Assembly (NCBI GenBank): GCA_946625225.1
Contig: CAMOTA010000002.1
Span: 1-64,000 of the forward strand
DNA from: UBA9715 sp003452695
GTDB taxonomy: Bacteria > Actinomycetota > Coriobacteriia > Coriobacteriales > Eggerthellaceae
DNA: 64,000 nt
Reading direction: 5' to 3'
This document shows positions 35,301 to 43,072 of the stretch, one piece after another; within the stretch, counting starts at the first letter, position 1; each line of letters opens with the position of its first letter. Under the pieces are notes generated by a model. It saw only the letters and a list, made by a program, of their open reading frames with translations, was not told the origin of the DNA and made no database searches. Made by a program: the position numbers and the translations under genes.

Positions 35301-37960
35301 GCGCTCTCAATCAGTGGATAGCAACCCGCGATATCACCCGTGGCGTACAGGATGACAGGCGCATACGCGCAGTTGAAATAATCGCCGATGCCTTTCAGCT
35401 CCAGCCAGTAGCTTCCCGGCTGGGCCGGCGCGCCCGTCAATCGGTTGCGCTCTTCGTCCAGCCAGCCTGAAATCTCGTAATCGCGCCCTATCTGGGGTTG
35501 CAGATTCAGGCTTTCGGCATAGCGCTCGACCAGGCTCAGGCTTACGTCCTGCAGCGGCGCATCCTGGCCTTCGTACATGTCGGGACAGTATGCGGACCAC
35601 CAGTCGGCGCTCAGGTCGCGGGGATCGCGCATTTCAAAGGGAACGTCCAGCCAGCCATAGTACGGGCTTATGCCGTAGAGACGCACGAAATAGTTGCCCG
35701 CTGCCGTCGGCGGCGCGGCAAGGGCGGCGCCATCGGCATTGTACCAACCCTGCACCCAATAGTCCCTTCCGCACACGAGGGGCGCGTCCTCGCCGGATTC
35801 GTCTTCATAGGGCAGCACTTCGATGTCAAGCGCATCCATCGGCGCAGTGCTGCCTGACAAAATCTGCAATTCGCTGCTCACGCTGTGCAGGGCAAGGTTG
35901 TGCTCCTCCGACTTGCCCATGGCGAACTGGAACGTCGCGGCTTGCGGACTCCCCTCCACCGAGCAGACCACGTAATAGCTTCTGCCCGCTTCGAGCTCTG
36001 CCTCCAAAACCGCTCCACCTGGAACATCAAACGAATCGGCAATGCACAGCAGGTCGTAATCGCCGACAGATGCATCGTCGGACGAGACCGATTCGTACAG
36101 GCCCGCGCACGGCACGCAATTTTGCCCGTAGAACGAGAACACGTACGTGCCGCTGGCATCGGGATTCACGCACAGCCAACGGTCGTAGCACCCTTCGTTC
36201 AGCGGCAATTCTATGGGAAACGATTCGCCTACGCTCACAATCGGGCAGATCATCCAGGTGCGGTAGGCATATGCATCGCCGTGATTCCACCGGTAATCGA
36301 AGACCTCGAAGGGATGTTCCACGGTGCCGACATACCCGTCGCGCGAGCCCGTTGCCACGACGGCATACGAGCCCGGGGCCTTCGCCCAGTCCACCACCGC
36401 CGCCGAGCCATCGTCTTCATAGCGCACGATTTCCACCGTGCAGTGCGCCGTAATATCTTGGCCGTCAACCGCGATTACCTGCGGGAAAACGGGAACAACA
36501 TGGCCCCCGTCGCAAGGATAGGAGTCCTTCACCTGCTTGATGCTGGCTGCAGACACATCGTTGGCCTCGGCAATCTGGAACTCGACGTCCTGCACGGAGC
36601 TGCCCTCGTAGTTGCCTTTGCCCTCGACCGACACGCTGTAGTGACCAGGCATGGTGGGCGCCTCGTTCAGCCAGTTCATCTCGCCCTCGTCCGTCGTCTC
36701 GCACCAGTCTGTCAGGCGGTAATCCACGTTCTCCACCAGGTCGACGGCCTGCATGCCGCCCTGTCCGTCGCTTCGCAGGAACTGCAGCTTCAGGCGGGCG
36801 CCGTTCATCGGGTAATCGGTTGCCAGTATGCTGTATTGCTCGGGTTCGACGGTGTAGTTTCCCAGGTCGTAGGCGTTCGATATGCCGAAATCGAAGACGC
36901 ACTCGCCCTTGTAGTCGTTCAACCCCCGCAGGCAAAGACGATACTCGCCCGCTTCGCGCGGCACGTACGAGCACTGTTCGTAGCGCGGGTTGCCGTCGGC
37001 GTCGTAGAGAGGCTCTCCCTCGTCGTCTGTCGCCTGGCGATACCAGCCTCCGACGCCATAGTCCACGCCATACGTCAGAACCTTCGCCGCGCCTTCTTCG
37101 TCTGCGTTGAAGGGATCTTCCACGACGGGGCCGAGCGCTTCGTACAGGTCCGCGCAGTCGGTCCACACGGAGGCATTGGCCAGGCTTGCCTGCAGATTCG
37201 CCAGGTCGTTCGCATCGGTTTCGAAAGCCTGCACGTTGTAGCGCACGTCGGCATCGCCATAGGAACGGCACGCCAGGTAATAGGTGGAGCCTCCGTTCAA
37301 ATAGCTTACGATGCGAAAATCGCTGTCCGCGGCGTCGTCGTTTTCCTGCACGAGCCCAAGCAGGCCATCGGCACCCGCCAGTTCGTATAGCGCCGCCTTG
37401 GGGTCTCGCGCAGATGCATCCGCATCGCCGTCGCCGCCCGCGTCGGCAGACGTTGCGGGAGGAAGCGATTTGAAGCCGTACAGTCCATCGCGGCTCGGCG
37501 TGAACGAAAGCCACGCCACGTGGTCGTTGTCGGCATTCAGGACGATTTCCCGCACCTGGTTGATGCCGAGATTTGGAATGGTTCCGCCTGGCAGGCGCAT
37601 TTCGGAGCCGGCTGGGTCGACTGGCTCTGAGGCGTCTTCACCGGAATTAGACCCAGCATAGTCGGAAACGACGCGATTGGGGTCGGGGCGGTCGGGGTTG
37701 GTGCGGCCCGAATCGGGACCGGGGTCGACGTAGCCGGGAATGGCGGTGTCCGCGCCCTGCACCCCGACGCTCCCCGCTTCATAGCCCGGCATGCCCAAGG
37801 GCTTCGGCGCGGCACTCGGCGCGGCAAAGGCCATGGGCGCCGCCGCCTGCATTGCCAATGCTACGGCAATCGCCATCGCAGCCGCAATCAGGGAACACGC
37901 GAGCGGTGCGTTCTTGCATCGGTGCTCCGACCAAGAGCTGCTGTTCCGAAAACTGTGCAT
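32387..37960 (-). CDS. CAP-domain coiled-coil surface protein (1857 aa)
   Basis: A secreted protein with a signal peptide (hydrophobic core about 24-44, ending AFA). A beta-rich N-terminal region (about 90-990) contains repeated GxYxxxLxGxGxYxG-like modules. A short Asn-Pro/Asp-Pro repeat linker leads to a first Ala-rich coiled coil (about 1000-1135). A CAP/SCP domain (about 1140-1360) has AENLY and GHYLNFIWP signatures with conserved His and Glu. A second coiled coil (about 1360-1650), a TPGG repeat linker, a YTGK...DYTVSYKNNVQAGT module and a very lysine-rich tail complete it. No LPXTG is present. The start follows AAAGGA with 6 bases between. The gene lies 192 bases beyond the transglutaminase stop on the same strand, so read-through from riboswitch 3 is possible but unproven. 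Confidence 0.92.
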   Translation of the reverse strand: MHSFRNSSSWSEHRCKNAPLACSLIAAAMAIAVALAMQAAAPMAFAAPSAAPKPLGMPGYEAGSVGVQGADTAIPGYVDPGPDSGRTNPDRPDPNRVVSDYAGSNSGEDASEPVDPAGSEMRLPGGTIPNLGINQVREIVLNADNDHVAWLSFTPSRDGLYGFKSLPPATSADAGGDGDADASARDPKAALYELAGADGLLGLVQENDDAADSDFRIVSYLNGGSTYYLACRSYGDADVRYNVQAFETDANDLANLQASLANASVWTDCADLYEALGPVVEDPFNADEEGAAKVLTYGVDYGVGGWYRQATDDEGEPLYDADGNPRYEQCSYVPREAGEYRLCLRGLNDYKGECVFDFGISNAYDLGNYTVEPEQYSILATDYPMNGARLKLQFLRSDGQGGMQAVDLVENVDYRLTDWCETTDEGEMNWLNEAPTMPGHYSVSVEGKGNYEGSSVQDVEFQIAEANDVSAASIKQVKDSYPCDGGHVVPVFPQVIAVDGQDITAHCTVEIVRYEDDGSAAVVDWAKAPGSYAVVATGSRDGYVGTVEHPFEVFDYRWNHGDAYAYRTWMICPIVSVGESFPIELPLNEGCYDRWLCVNPDASGTYVFSFYGQNCVPCAGLYESVSSDDASVGDYDLLCIADSFDVPGGAVLEAELEAGRSYYVVCSVEGSPQAATFQFAMGKSEEHNLALHSVSSELQILSGSTAPMDALDIEVLPYEDESGEDAPLVCGRDYWVQGWYNADGAALAAPPTAAGNYFVRLYGISPYYGWLDVPFEMRDPRDLSADWWSAYCPDMYEGQDAPLQDVSLSLVERYAESLNLQPQIGRDYEISGWLDEERNRLTGAPAQPGSYWLELKGIGDYFNCAYAPVILYATGDIAGCYPLIESAAVKANGKPVTLNALGVALYEDSELETALRYGIDYVLDAWVSAETDEVLGVDPNNGPSEIGVYYARLKGVGPTYSGTVELWFEIVEKASNPDDSDNPDNPDNPDDPDNPENPDTPKTAAEQLAAAQEAYDKLQQQYADQEKAVQSAQAALDEATAAKTAADESLAQKQAALDEADAALTAAVSERDAAQADKATAAENIANAQSAIASAQSAVDAATAEKQQADQAVASAEQAVSEAQAKLAAAQEQIQKGSFGFFEHVGATAALNALNREGFNNTVTNGNGKKFTDYVKKGDAKDATSLDSMKESLEWIKYANQIRTSEGMSVFVVTDELMASAQANADYSAVIYDHASNRGSNLRNNAENLYRANIGVERAYQGWYYNEKQAFDNAVAQDPSLEQYRYNAFGLYTANPSVYMRVGHYLNFIWPNSTMTGIGLCYNNGTAAIQHFGASSYGQPTFTVDQYEKRFMDYYNSVKGDPERALAEAQAALEAAQATQQAKADALAAAQAALGEAETAKANAESALAAAEAAIAAGNTKVADAERAKAAAQGNLNTARDAANTAARAVSQKQATLEAEQQKLAAIGEKLAQAKQKLDEAQARYDAEQALAAAQQKAQDDLKAAAEAQAAVDKAAEEAKAAQEAAEASLKEAEQVQDKASDEAQAKSAEAKRLADEAQAKAAEAKRLADEAQIAAAAAADSAQALKDAVEASPYATDEQKSQAQTAAANAGDQAAKAAGSVASAVQAETNAQTIAESAKTQTDAVEQAVKDKQQSSGDTPGGDTPGGDTPGGGTTPGGDTPGGSDNPGSGSNPVGDDVSDDDQAAADLSGASISGLGAKTYTGKTITPAPVVVLAGKTLVAGKDYTVSYKNNVQAGTATITVLGKGAYGGQQSAAFTIGKAKIATAKFNKVKPRKLKKKGKAVKPKIVVKFNGKTLKKNKDYKVVYKNNKKKGTAKAIVKGKGNFKGKKVVKFKIK

Positions 37961-38127
37961 TGTCTATCCTTTCTCTTTTTGTTAAGGAAATGATACATTA
38001 CCCCGAAGACAACGCGCCGTTCGCCACGAGAGAATGCGGTAACTGGAAGAGCTCGGCTTCACGCGCCCCTTGCCCCGGCCGACCGAACGACCAAGGCAGC
38101 GGAGCTGCCCGGAAATGCGTGGACGAA

Positions 38128-38148
38128 GGGCGGAGGGCGGAGGGCGGA
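38128..38148. repeat. Triple GGGCGGA tandem repeat
   Basis: Three consecutive 7-base units lie at the end of the transglutaminase-like operon, just beyond its stop codon. The meaning is unknown; possibly slippage. Confidence 0.6.
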
Positions 38149-38152
38149 CGGG

Positions 38153-40666
38153 TTACCAGAGGCACTGCACGTGGCGTTGCCAGAAGCGTTGGGGAAGGGT
38201 AGTCTGGCGCTTCAGGGACGCTTGGACTTCATCGATGCACGAGACGACGGCGCGCACGTCGTCGTCGGTGGCTTCGGCGGCGGCGAACAGAAGACGGTCG
38301 TTGGCGGCGGCGGCGCGGGCGAAGGCGGGGGCCTCGCACAAGCCAGCGTCTTGCAAGGCAAGCGCCTGCGCGGCGTACGGCGCGTTAACCAAGGGCACGT
38401 CGCCGCAGGTCCGCGCCAACTGCACCAGATACGCGAACAGCGACCCCACGGCCTCGGGCGCTGGCACGACGCCGTTGCGCCGATCCTCCAGGAAGCGTTT
38501 CAGGCGACTGCGCAGCAGCAGGTCGCGCACGACGAAGGCAACAAGCAGCGTAAGCAGGAAGCCGAACAGCGCCCACGGCCAGTGCAGCCAGGTCAGGTCC
38601 ACGCCGCCGAGCACATTGGCCTCGTCCTCGTCTTCATCGGAATCGACCGCCTGGTCCTCGGGAGGCGTCCACACCTCGTCTTGCTTCGACTCGCCCACGC
38701 TCCAGTTCATGGACTCTTCCACGGTTTGGGTGTTGTCGGTGGCCTCGTAGTAGCTGGCGTCGCTCCAGCCGGGCGTTACGTCGAAGGGCACCCAGCCCAC
38801 GCCGTCCAGGTAGTATTCCACCCAAGCATGCGCCTGTTTTTCGGTGAGCGTGTACGTTCCCAGGAAGGGCGCCTTTTCGGCATCCGCGCCGTTGGCAACG
38901 TTTGCGGCGGAGGCGGAGGCGTCGGCATCCGCGCCGCTTTCGCCCTCGGCCCGACCTTCGCCTTCGCCTGCGGCCGCCTGAGCGTCCAGCTCGTCCGTGT
39001 TCAGCACGTAGCCCTCCACGTAGCGCGCGGGCACGCCGTAATAGCGCATGAGCAGCGTGGCCGCCGTGGCGTAGTGCACCGAATAGCCCGTCTGCGATTC
39101 GGAAAGGAAGTATTTCACGACATCCTCGCTGCCGTTGTCCTGGCGGGCCTCGGCATCGTAGCGAACGGTGTCTTCCATCAGGGCCATTACCTGAATCTTC
39201 GCCTGCTCGCACGTAAGCTCGGGCGCAGGGCCGTACAGATGCTCGAAAGCGCTGGTCAGCTCGTCGGGAACTTGCAGGTACGCCTCTTCCGCGAAATTGC
39301 GGTAAGCGCGGGCGTCGTCCAGGTAGGTGCGGGCGCGCGCCGCCCAGGCTCCGCTGCCCACCTCGGAGTTCTCGGCGCCCACCGTGCCGTCCACGGTGGC
39401 GCCGCGCCTATAGGCCTCGGCCGCACTGTCCTGCAGGGAGCCAAGCTCGTCTTGCAGGAGATAGGCCTTGCGCACGATGCTCGCATCGTATTCAAGCTGC
39501 TGCGCTGTCTGCGTATCGCGGCGCATCTGCGCCAAATCGGTTGTGGGCTGGGCATCCGAGCCTGCGGTGTATCCATAGGGAAGATAGGCATAGGGCCCGC
39601 GCACCGAGCGCAACGACTGCGACAGCGTGGCGGGCGTGCCCCCGTAGAACCCGACGAGGCTGGCCACGTCGCCAACCTGCGATGCAGCTTGGAAGCGGTC
39701 GCCGTCCAGCCAGTACAGCATGTCGCGGTTTGCCATGACCGTGGCCCCGTCCAAGGGCTGCCATGCGCCGTTTGCATAGCGTTCGCCCACGAAACCGCGC
39801 AGGTATTCGAAGGTGGGCTGGTCGGTGGTAACCTCCATGGCCGGCTGGTCGCTTGCCGCCAATGGGCCCAGGCCGTCAACCTGTCCTTCCGGCATGGCGA
39901 ACTGCGCATTGCCATAGCGCATTCCCCAGGCCACGCGCGCCAGGGCATCTTGGGGCCCCGACACGTCGACAGCCCGTCCTTGCGTGCCCGCAGCCACGCC
40001 GGCGCCCACGACCAGGCAGACCGCCAACGCGCTAGCCAGGGCCCAGGCATACGACGAACGGGAGAACGCCTGGTTGGAAAGGGTCGTCGACGCACAGGCG
40101 CACCCCATGGCGCCCAGCCCTAGCAGCACGGCCCACCATCCGGCGGGCACCCAGCCCGCAACCACGCCTGCCAACGCGCACAGCAGCACGGCCATCGCGG
40201 CCATGCCCATGCCCCGCTGCGCCAGAAGGCTGGCCCCCAGGCCCAGGGCCATGCCCGCCACAGCGCAGAACAGGGCAAGTTGCGCATCGCCACCTGCCTG
40301 GAAGGGCATGGAATACAGTTGGGTGCGCTCGCCCACGCGCATTATCAGCGCGTTTGCGAATTGCGCGCCGCCCTCCAGCACGGGCCCGCTCAACACCGCG
40401 CTAGCCACGACCAGCGCAAGGGCTGCAATCAGGTAGAACAGGCGCTCGGGGCGCCCCCTGCCGGCAAGCAGGCACCCGCCTGCCACGGCAATCGTCATGC
40501 CCGCCGCGCCCGCAGCCAGCGCCACGGGCGGAAGCTGCACGCCGGTCAGCGCCACCGCACAGCCGGCCACGCCCGCCGCCAACAGCAGCGCCGCCACGCC
40601 CGACAGGATGCGGCCGACCGCAGACAGCCGTGCCGTGCGCTGCACCGCAATGTTCAGGCCGGCCAT
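38153..40666 (-). CDS. Membrane transglutaminase-like protein (TgpA type) with Ser in place of the catalytic Cys
   Basis: An 837-residue membrane protein: about eight N-terminal helices (to about residue 230), an extracellular region, a transglutaminase-like core (about 515-640), one more helix (about 695-715) and a cytoplasmic tail. The core keeps the family framework: YATAATLLMRYYGVPARYVEGY, His613 in AHAWVEYY and Asp629 in GWVPFDVTPGW. The position normally occupied by the nucleophilic Cys (GxCxxYA) reads GYSVHYA, with Ser529 encoded by TCG. The enzyme may be inactive, a binding scaffold, or use Ser. A Gly/Ala/Glu-rich insertion of about 35 residues lies between GYVLNTDE and PFLGTYTL. It is the last gene of the riboswitch-3 operon, directly abutting DUF58 (TAG then ATG). 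Confidence 0.88.
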   Translation of the reverse strand: MAGLNIAVQRTARLSAVGRILSGVAALLLAAGVAGCAVALTGVQLPPVALAAGAAGMTIAVAGGCLLAGRGRPERLFYLIAALALVVASAVLSGPVLEGGAQFANALIMRVGERTQLYSMPFQAGGDAQLALFCAVAGMALGLGASLLAQRGMGMAAMAVLLCALAGVVAGWVPAGWWAVLLGLGAMGCACASTTLSNQAFSRSSYAWALASALAVCLVVGAGVAAGTQGRAVDVSGPQDALARVAWGMRYGNAQFAMPEGQVDGLGPLAASDQPAMEVTTDQPTFEYLRGFVGERYANGAWQPLDGATVMANRDMLYWLDGDRFQAASQVGDVASLVGFYGGTPATLSQSLRSVRGPYAYLPYGYTAGSDAQPTTDLAQMRRDTQTAQQLEYDASIVRKAYLLQDELGSLQDSAAEAYRRGATVDGTVGAENSEVGSGAWAARARTYLDDARAYRNFAEEAYLQVPDELTSAFEHLYGPAPELTCEQAKIQVMALMEDTVRYDAEARQDNGSEDVVKYFLSESQTGYSVHYATAATLLMRYYGVPARYVEGYVLNTDELDAQAAAGEGEGRAEGESGADADASASAANVANGADAEKAPFLGTYTLTEKQAHAWVEYYLDGVGWVPFDVTPGWSDASYYEATDNTQTVEESMNWSVGESKQDEVWTPPEDQAVDSDEDEDEANVLGGVDLTWLHWPWALFGFLLTLLVAFVVRDLLLRSRLKRFLEDRRNGVVPAPEAVGSLFAYLVQLARTCGDVPLVNAPYAAQALALQDAGLCEAPAFARAAAANDRLLFAAAEATDDDVRAVVSCIDEVQASLKRQTTLPQRFWQRHVQCLW

Positions 40667-41899
40667 CTAGACCACCCCCAGCATTTCCAAAGCGGCGCGC
40701 GCGCCGCCTGGCTGGAAGTGCACCTCGATCACCTGCTGGCGCTGAACCAGTTCCAAAGACCCATCGCAGACCAAGACGATGGCCTCGCGGTTGCCCAGCA
40801 GAGTTTCCAGGTTGTAGGGAATCTGGCTGCACAGATACAGCAGCCGCGAGCAGGTAAGGTCGCCGAAGAAGCGCACGTATTCGGCCAGCCCCGATTCGGC
40901 AGCCGGCGCCAGCGGCGAGGACAGCAGCTGGCCGATAATCTCGTAGATGTCGGACTCGTCGGTAACGAACGCGCGCGTGCAGCGGCTGTCCGCAATGTCG
41001 TTGGAAGCCACTTCGAAGGTAACGTCGGCTTGCGCCAGCTGTTCCATCATGGCCAGAGCAACTTCGGCCATGGCATCGGCGCGCGGGGCCGTGTCGTCGG
41101 CTTCGGCGCTCGCGCTCGCGTTCGCCCCCGCGGCTTCACCGCCCGCCGCCGCGCCAGTGCCCGCGCCCGCAGGCAGGCCTTTGTCCCAGAACAGCAGCAG
41201 GGCGTTGTCCAGCGGAAGCGATGCGTCGCGCACGATCATCTGGTCGATCTTCTCGGACAGCTTCCAATGGATGCGCCGCAGCTCGTCGCCTTCCTCGTAT
41301 TCGCGCAAGCCGAAGACCTCCGACAAGTCGGACCCGCGCACGTAGGGCGAAAACACCGTGGTGTCGCTGAGCGGCGAAGCTGCGTACACATCGCGCAGGT
41401 GCGCCTCGTGCAAATCGGGCATGACGGTAAGACGCCGCTCGGCAGCGCTCGTCATGCTGCGGCAGAACATGCGGAAGGGATCGAACAGGCGCACGCTTCG
41501 CACCGTGCATTCGATGCGCCCGCAGAAGTCGCTTGTCAGGTTCACGGGCACTTCCACCTGCGAACGCGGCGGGAGCGCGACCGCAACGGGCACGAGGGAT
41601 TCCCGTCCGGTCAGCAAATTGCGCACGGCCATGTCGGCCCGCACCTGCGCAAGGGGAAGCCGCGAATCGTTGGCGAAAGAGGCCTGCACGCGCACCGCAG
41701 CGCCCTTGGATGCAGTCGTGGGCGAAGCCAGCTGCACGTTCACGCGACGCGCCGCCAGCGCGGCAGCCCCCCAACCGACCAGGGGAAGCAGCACCGCCGC
41801 CAGCAACAGCGCCAGCAGCACGGGGCTGCCCGTGCGCACGAAGGCCAGAATGCCCACGAGCACCACCGCAACCCACGCTATGATCCTGCCGACTCTCAT
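40667..41899 (-). CDS. DUF58 protein, partner of MoxR ATPase
   Basis: A 410-residue protein with two N-terminal membrane helices, a beta-rich extracellular-type segment and the DUF58 core (about 185-230; REYEEGDELRRIHWKLSEK). The C-terminal half resembles a von Willebrand A-like fold but has a Gly/Ala-rich insertion of about 35 residues around residue 245-280. MoxR-DUF58-transglutaminase trios are a recurring bacterial gene set thought to assemble or mature membrane or extracellular complexes. Here the trio follows the transcobalamin-like genes in one operon. The upstream spacer to MoxR is 219 bases and could hold a short reading frame. Confidence 0.88.
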   Translation of the reverse strand: MRVGRIIAWVAVVLVGILAFVRTGSPVLLALLLAAVLLPLVGWGAAALAARRVNVQLASPTTASKGAAVRVQASFANDSRLPLAQVRADMAVRNLLTGRESLVPVAVALPPRSQVEVPVNLTSDFCGRIECTVRSVRLFDPFRMFCRSMTSAAERRLTVMPDLHEAHLRDVYAASPLSDTTVFSPYVRGSDLSEVFGLREYEEGDELRRIHWKLSEKIDQMIVRDASLPLDNALLLFWDKGLPAGAGTGAAAGGEAAGANASASAEADDTAPRADAMAEVALAMMEQLAQADVTFEVASNDIADSRCTRAFVTDESDIYEIIGQLLSSPLAPAAESGLAEYVRFFGDLTCSRLLYLCSQIPYNLETLLGNREAIVLVCDGSLELVQRQQVIEVHFQPGGARAALEMLGVV

Positions 41900-42093
41900 C
41901 GCTTCCCGTCGTGCACCCCGATTCGCATGCTCGCGCGCGATTGGACGCGCAGCCCCATGCGCTCGCCCGCCAGCATTGCCGTATGCGTTTTCACCTGCAT
42001 CGCCGTTCGCGTCCCGTCCTTCACCGCGCCTGCCGGCGCCCGCGCCGCCCCGTCGGCGCGTTCACCCGTGCCCGGCCTTGCGGCCGCATCCAC
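41896..42093 (-). CDS. Possible small ORF between MoxR and DUF58 genes
   Basis: A 65-codon frame starting at GTG 42093 ends in an ATGA overlap with the DUF58 start. It is rich in Ala, Arg and Gly, has no recognisable motif and only a weak ribosome site. It may be a real small gene or a spacer that happens to be open in high-GC sequence. Confidence 0.2.
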   Translation of the reverse strand: MDAAARPGTGERADGAARAPAGAVKDGTRTAMQVKTHTAMLAGERMGLRVQSRASMRIGVHDGKR

Positions 42094-42118
42094 TCTTGCA
42101 CCTACGCCCTCGTTTCCA

Positions 42119-43072
42119 CTAGCGGTCGAGCGGGTTGTCGGTGGCCAGCTGGGGAACGTGCACCGTCTGGGCGATGCGCGCCAGCACTGCGCTGGCGTCC
42201 ACCTCGTTCAAGCGCGCCTTCGCGTTCAGCATCAGGCGGTGCTCGCACACGTTGGCGAACACGTCCAGCACGTCGGCTGGTTGCACGAAGTCGAAGCCCT
42301 GCACGTAGGCGTGCGCCTGCGACATGCGCGTCAGCGCCAACGCGCCGCGGGGGCTGACGCCCAGCTCCACGTTCTCGTCGTGTCGTGTCGCCTCCACGAG
42401 CTCGCTTATATAGCGGTACACGGCATCGGAAATGTGCACGCGCGAGGTTTCGTCGATCATCTGCCCGAGCTGGCCGGTGTCCAAGGTGGGCACCACGTGG
42501 TCCAGCGGGTTGGTGGCATGGCGCGCTTTCAAGATGCTCATCTGATGTTCCACCGCGGGATACCCCATGGAAAGGCGGATGATGAAACGGTCCAGCTGCG
42601 AATTCGGCAGCATCTGCGTGCCCGCCGATCCCACGGGATTCTCGGTGGCCAGCACCAGGAAGGGCGACGGCAGCGCATAGGTGGTGCCGTCCACGGTAAC
42701 ACGGCGCTCTTCCATGGCCTCTAGCAGCGCCGACTGCGTCTTGGCCGAGGTGCGGTTAATCTCGTCGGCCAGCAGCAAGTTGCACACGATGGCGCCCGGC
42801 TTGTATTCCAAGCTGGCCGTTTCGCGGTTGTACACCGAAAAGCCGATGATGTCGGAAGGCATGGTGTCGGACGTGAACTGCACGCGCTTGCACATCAGCC
42901 CGAGCGATTTCGCGAATGCCAGCGCCATGGTGGTCTTGCCCACGCCCGGCACGTCGTCCAACAGCACGTGGCCCTGCGCCAGCACCGCCATGAACACTTT
43001 GTCCACGACGTCGTCCTTGCCCAAGATAACCTGCTTCACCTGCTGCAGTGCTGCAGCCACGTTTTCCCTCAT
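42119..43072 (-). CDS. MoxR-family AAA+ ATPase
   Basis: A 317-residue cytoplasmic AAA+ chaperone-like ATPase. Walker A is DVPGVGKTT (about 40-48), Walker B LLLADEINR (about 100-108), and the family-typical ALLEAMEERRVTVDG and LATENPVGSAGT motifs are present, so it looks active. MoxR proteins remodel or insert metal or cofactor into partner complexes, usually with DUF58 or vWA proteins as here. The ATG overlaps the previous stop in an ATGA (43069-43072). The cobalamin-riboswitch operon context is unusual for a MoxR gene. Confidence 0.92.
   Translation of the reverse strand: MRENVAAALQQVKQVILGKDDVVDKVFMAVLAQGHVLLDDVPGVGKTTMALAFAKSLGLMCKRVQFTSDTMPSDIIGFSVYNRETASLEYKPGAIVCNLLLADEINRTSAKTQSALLEAMEERRVTVDGTTYALPSPFLVLATENPVGSAGTQMLPNSQLDRFIIRLSMGYPAVEHQMSILKARHATNPLDHVVPTLDTGQLGQMIDETSRVHISDAVYRYISELVEATRHDENVELGVSPRGALALTRMSQAHAYVQGFDFVQPADVLDVFANVCEHRLMLNAKARLNEVDASAVLARIAQTVHVPQLATDNPLDR

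Noticed and set aside
38128..38148. GGGCGGA triple as a regulatory iteron or origin element
   Set aside because: Only three short units, no DnaA boxes or AT-rich stretch beside them.
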